Shown in pieces: positions 42,594-45,068 of a stretch of DNA of 45,068 nt. The position numbers and the translations under genes are program-made. Source of the DNA: Nostoc sp. NMS2 (GTDB lineage: Bacteria > Cyanobacteriota > Cyanobacteriia > Cyanobacteriales > Nostocaceae); assembly GCF_017115105.1 (NCBI RefSeq), contig NZ_JABXKH010000113.1, forward strand, positions 1-45,068, in the 5' to 3' direction. The notes beneath the pieces were generated by a model, which was not told the origin of the DNA, made no database searches, and was given only the letters and a program-made list of their open reading frames with translations. Every line of letters starts with the position of its first letter. Position 1 is the stretch's first letter.

Positions 42594-42690
42594 GCTGCAT
42601 TGCGGTCTTGGGGTCTCCCCCGCCGCAGGATGCGCGTTCGCAAAGCGTCTCGCAGAGAAGCGCTGTAGTGGAGCGACTGGCGTGGGCTAG
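42594..42690. repeat. GC-rich palindromic repeat, copy A
   Basis: The unit contains TCTTGGGGTCTCCCCCGCCG, CAGGATGCGCG, a 21-nt variable insert, AAGCGCTGTAGTGGAGCGAC and TGGCGTG. Related copies are at 43319-43397 (reversed) and 43663-43826. Non-coding. Confidence 0.8.
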
Positions 42691-42754
42691 GGGGGATCGA
42701 ATTCTATGCAGCTTCATAAAAAATTGGTATTAGGTGCGATCGCACCCTGATGAC

Positions 42755-42874
42755 GTGCAAGCATTTCATAGATACATGGATTTGTTGCAAACCGCGCCGG
42801 GACGTGTGGCAGTAACCACCCCAGAAGAACTGGAAGCAGAAATGCGAAAGCGGATAGGTCGGGAAGCGCAATAG
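42755..42874 (+). pseudogene. Short reading-frame remnant
   Basis: From GTG at 42755, 39 codons read VQAFHRYMDLLQTAPGRVAV and end EELEAEMRKRIGREAQ before TAG. The composition, with a helical acidic-basic end, looks like the tail of a real protein rather than of repeat DNA, and the following GTG (42874) opens a short frame VIDYNPCKATL. I do not recognise it. It is probably a degraded gene between repeats. Confidence 0.35.
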
Positions 42875-42982
42875 TGATTGACTATAATCCTTGCAAAGCA
42901 ACTCTTTGAGTGGTTTACTTTTGGTAGAAATAACCAATGCCCAATGACTAACGCTCTTTTATGACTCTGATGAAAGAAAAAA

Positions 42983-43063
42983 TGTAGGTTGGGTTGAACT
43001 TTAGTGAAACCCAACAAAACCAAGGGTTTTTCGTGTTGGGTTTCGTCCCTCAACCCAACCTAC
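42983..43063. repeat. Inverted-repeat element TGTAGGTTGGGTT, copy 2
   Basis: Second copy of the element at 4286-4362 with the same TGTAGGTTGGGTTGAACTTT start and AACCCAACCTAC end, a slightly longer centre. Confidence 0.85.
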
Positions 43064-43145
43064 TCGTAAATTTATCAAAGCCTTAAAAATCAAGGGTTCT
43101 GAATTTTTATTTAACGAGAGTAATAGAAGAGCGTTAAAGATAAGC

Positions 43146-43234
43146 TATAGCGGTTCTCAGTTGAGTGCAATACAGACCTAACCCCCAGCCCCAACCCTTG
43201 TAGCGTTGGGGAGTAAGATTCAAAGCCTCTCTCC
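43146..43234. repeat. Truncated copy of the TATAGCGGTTCTC element
   Basis: The left ~89 bp of the 42098 element, up to GCCTCTCTCC, is then joined to GCTACGGTGTACACACA, the end of the transposase tail of the 190-bp repeat. The right terminal repeat is missing. The join shows that one element broke the other. Confidence 0.75.
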
Positions 43235-43318
43235 TTTTAGGCTACGGTGTACACACATCTTTGTATAAAACCAAAATCGTAGTAGATCCCCCTAAATCCA
43301 TGCCACCTGCTCATGGGG

Positions 43319-43826
43319 GAAACCACGCCAGATGCTCCACTACAGCGCTTCGCGCATCCTGCGGCGGGGGAGACCCCAAGACCGCAGTGGCTCCCCGATA
43401 AATTGGGGGACTTTAAGAAGTTTTCCCCCCTTTTTAAGGGCAGGGCTGTTTCGTTCCCTCTTAAACAGGATTTGTCAAGATAGTTAGCGATAAAAATCAT
43501 AAGTATGAGTAGCGACTGAATAGACTTTTAAGCACATAAACAACAGTGTAATTATCTGTTCTCTCGACACGCTCTTAGCAAAATAATCAAATTTAAATTG
43601 CTAGAACTCTTGATTTTTAAAGCCTTTTAGGGAATGAATCGGCCCTGCTTTTTTAAGGGGAGCCAGCGCGGGAACAGGGGTCTCCCCCGCCGCAGGATGC
43701 GCGTAAAGCCAACTCTTAGAGACGCTCTTGCTAGCTTGCTTCCACGAAGTGCTACGGCATAGCTTCGCTTAGTGCAAAGCGGACGTACCAGAAGCGCTGT
43801 AGTGGAGCGACTGGCGTGAGTTAGGG
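43319..43826. repeat. Nested inverted GC-rich repeats, copies B and C
   Basis: Copy B (43319-43397) is the reverse complement of the unit at 42594, with no insert. Copy C (43663-43826) is in the same direction as copy A, but carries an insert of about 85 nt between GGATGCGCG and AAGCGCTGTAGTGG. B and C flank the element at 43440-43648, so the whole locus is a large inverted structure. Confidence 0.75.
43440..43648. repeat. 209-bp MITE-like element with GCAGGGC-type ends
   Basis: GCAGGGCTGTTTCGTTCCCT at 43440-43459 and AGGGAATGAATCGGCCCTGC at 43629-43648 are imperfect terminal inverted repeats matching at 17 of 20 positions. The interior is AT-rich and non-coding. It is inserted between inverted GC-rich repeats. 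Confidence 0.75.
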
Positions 43827-43953
43827 GGGAGCAACAAGTGCCTAAAATCACAGTTAACTACTTTTAAAACATCCTCTTATACCGATTCAAAAACAACGTA
43901 CAATTACAATATTGCTGAGAAGTTGCTAAAATCGTCAAAAAGAGGGTAATTCT

Positions 43954-44232
43954 GTGGAATTGGGGTTTGAATGGCATGAAGAAAAAGCCAAAGAAAACCT
44001 CAAGAAGCATAGAATTAGCTTTGAGGAAGCAAAAACTGTATTCAATGACCCGTTTTCGATTACTATTACTGATCCTAACCACTCACTTGACGAAGAACGA
44101 TACATTGATATTGGTCTTTCTTTACGAGGACAGTTACTCGTTGTAGTTTATACAGAACGTCAAGCCAAAATTCGCATTATCAGTTGCCGCCAAGCCACAA
44201 AAGCAGAACGGAAAGTTTATGAACAAAGTTAA
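43954..44232 (+). CDS. brnT: BrnT-family toxin
   Basis: The 92-residue protein matches BrnT ribonuclease toxins: FEWHEEKAKENLKKHRISFE (the WD/WH-xxK-xxxNxxKHxIsF pattern), EAKTVFNDPFSITI, DEERYIDIGLSLRGQLLVVV, YTERQ-x-KIRIISCRQATKAER. The start is GTG at 43954, with AAGAGGG upstream. The 3' end overlaps the downstream antitoxin gene by 14 bp, unlike the separate start of classical BrnA. The toxin is probably held inactive by complex formation. Confidence 0.9.
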   Translation: MELGFEWHEEKAKENLKKHRISFEEAKTVFNDPFSITITDPNHSLDEERYIDIGLSLRGQLLVVVYTERQAKIRIISCRQATKAERKVYEQS

Positions 44233-44524
44233 TTCTGAGCAGCCTGATATCACAGATAACGATATGCTCCCAGAATACGATTTCACAGATGGTGTTCTTG
44301 GAAAGCATTATCAAGCTTATCGGCGTGGACATACTGTCACCATTCATCAAGCTGATGACACAACTGTTGTACAGCATTTTACCCTTGAAGATGGGGCAGT
44401 GATACTTGATCCTGATGTCCGGGAGTATTTTCCTAATGGAGAAGCTGTCAATCAGGCTTTACGCACATTGATTAGTCTGTTCCCGAAAAATAACAAATCG
44501 ATTACATCTCAATCTGTTGAATAA
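44219..44524 (+). CDS. Antitoxin partner of BrnT
   Basis: The 101-residue protein has a DYD-type motif MLPEYDFTDGVLGKHYQAYR and then TVTIHQADDTTVVQHFTLED, followed by LDPDVREYFPNGEAVNQAL, a helix pattern seen in a common cyanobacterial partner of BrnT toxins. It lacks the ribbon-helix-helix domain of classical BrnA. The ATG lies within brnT (14-bp overlap), giving translational coupling. The 3' end overlaps the convergent restriction-modification remnant by 23 bp. Confidence 0.78.
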   Translation: MNKVNSEQPDITDNDMLPEYDFTDGVLGKHYQAYRRGHTVTIHQADDTTVVQHFTLEDGAVILDPDVREYFPNGEAVNQALRTLISLFPKNNKSITSQSVE

Positions 44525-44960
44525 TCTGCATTGTCTCCACGCTGACAGTGCAGACTCTTTGTAGTAAATCTATTACTTGTTCTTTATAATCTGCAAAGCG
44601 ATATGTATTGAATTTTTCCGCAATAGTAGGGTCTTTAGGTTTCTTTTCTTTGTATTGATCTAATATCCATTCTAAAGCACAACGGTTGCCAAGGTGATAT
44701 TCCCAAGCAGTTTTGGGGATACCTTGTAGAGTTGTGACATCATCTAAAGTAATGGTTCCATTGACTGTATTGGCTTTTAGTTTTGCCTTTGGTGTCCTAT
44801 TTTTAGCGAAAGGTAAATCAATTCGTTTTAATGGATAGGGTTCAACGGTTTCATAATTGATGTGCAAATTCATCAATTTTTTACCCCAGTTAACCCATTG
44901 CTGAAAGTCTTCGTAGAAGGGTATGCGGGGAAATTCTCGTTTCAAATTAAGTTCGTATTT
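44502..44960 (-). pseudogene. 3' remnant of a type ISP restriction-modification enzyme
   Basis: The frame codes KYELNLKREFPRIPFYEDFQ, then a helical region with HINYETVEPYPLKRIDLP, KLKANTVNGTITLDD, GIPKTAWEYHLGNRCALEWI, DQYKEKKPKDPTIAEKFNTY and a C-terminal helix. This matches the C-terminal target-recognition end of type ISP single-chain helicase-methyltransferase-nuclease enzymes, whose full length is well above 1000 residues. Upstream of 44960 the frame meets a stop (44970-44972) and the sequence becomes unrelated, so the gene is broken. The TTG at 44945 lies inside the conserved tail and is not a true start. It converges with the antitoxin gene. Confidence 0.8.
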
Positions 44961-45068
44961 GGTGCAGGGTTAGCGCGTCTCAAAGCCTATTGACAAGAGG
45001 ACTTGCCTGATCAGCAATCTTTGTTGGAAACAAAGTGACACCATCCGAGGTAGGGTAAGATTTAATTC

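Noticed and set aside
43237..43500. An 87-codon minus-strand frame
   Set aside because: It lies across three repeat elements (the transposase tail end, copy B of the GC-rich repeat and the left end of the 43440 element), so it is a by-product of repeats.
43627..43851. A 74-codon minus-strand frame
   Set aside because: It covers the right end of the 43440 element and copy C of the GC-rich repeat, with no protein-like pattern.

Overview
The window comes from a filamentous, Nostoc-like cyanobacterium. I infer this from frequent HIP1 octamers (GCGATCGC, e.g. near 1883, 2643, 12032 and 22473), the gltA then ndhA-ndhI-ndhG-ndhE gene order, a mysA-mysB-mysC mycosporine cluster, DUF29, DUF4079 and UPF0175 genes, and the many short heptanucleotide repeats and small non-coding mobile repeats typical of Nostocales. 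The species cannot be fixed from sequence reading alone.

Layout. 1-2.7 kb: the 3' part of a very large surface or secreted VCBS/cadherin-like protein with recently amplified 390-bp modules. 3-9.9 kb: housekeeping and small genes: glutathione-dependent formaldehyde dehydrogenase, a DUF1338 dioxygenase, an HNH nuclease, a DHH phosphoesterase, a DUF29 protein, a UPF0175 antitoxin with a beheaded toxin, and a SixA-type phosphatase. 9.9-15.3 kb: citrate synthase, four NDH-1 subunits and NAD kinase, a compact carbon, respiration and NADP block. 15.8-20.1 kb: an OlsB-like acyltransferase, a GT-C membrane glycosyltransferase, a DUF4079 membrane protein and an EAL-domain relic. 20.3-25.3 kb: cobU, two conserved unknowns, and a polysaccharide module of two GT2 enzymes plus a WcaF-type acetyltransferase. 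25.9-28.3 kb: a REC-PAS-PAS-kinase-REC hybrid protein.

28.4-37.4 kb is an accessory stretch rich in oxidative and hydrolytic enzymes: a SnoaL-like protein with an MDR oxidoreductase, an AspH-type dioxygenase divergent from a hydantoinase-like amidohydrolase, a DUF4437 cupin translationally coupled to an exported ABM-like protein, a protealysin-type M4 protease with its emfourin inhibitor, and a methyltransferase. 38.3-41.9 kb: mysA, mysB and mysC, enough for mycosporine-glycine, with no mysD or mysE next to them. 41.9-43.9 kb: a repeat graveyard of nested small elements and a transposase tail. 43.9-45 kb: a BrnT-type toxin-antitoxin pair converging on the tail of a broken type ISP restriction-modification gene.

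The most interesting signals are the mycosporine cluster cut off by repeats where its ligase gene often lies, the AspH/amidohydrolase divergent pair, the cupin/ABM coupled pair, the orphaned antitoxin beside a toxin stub, the EAL relic, and the several families of nested inverted repeats, including an exact 190-bp direct repeat 36.8 kb apart. None of these is shown to be a new system by reading alone; the findings state what would decide each.
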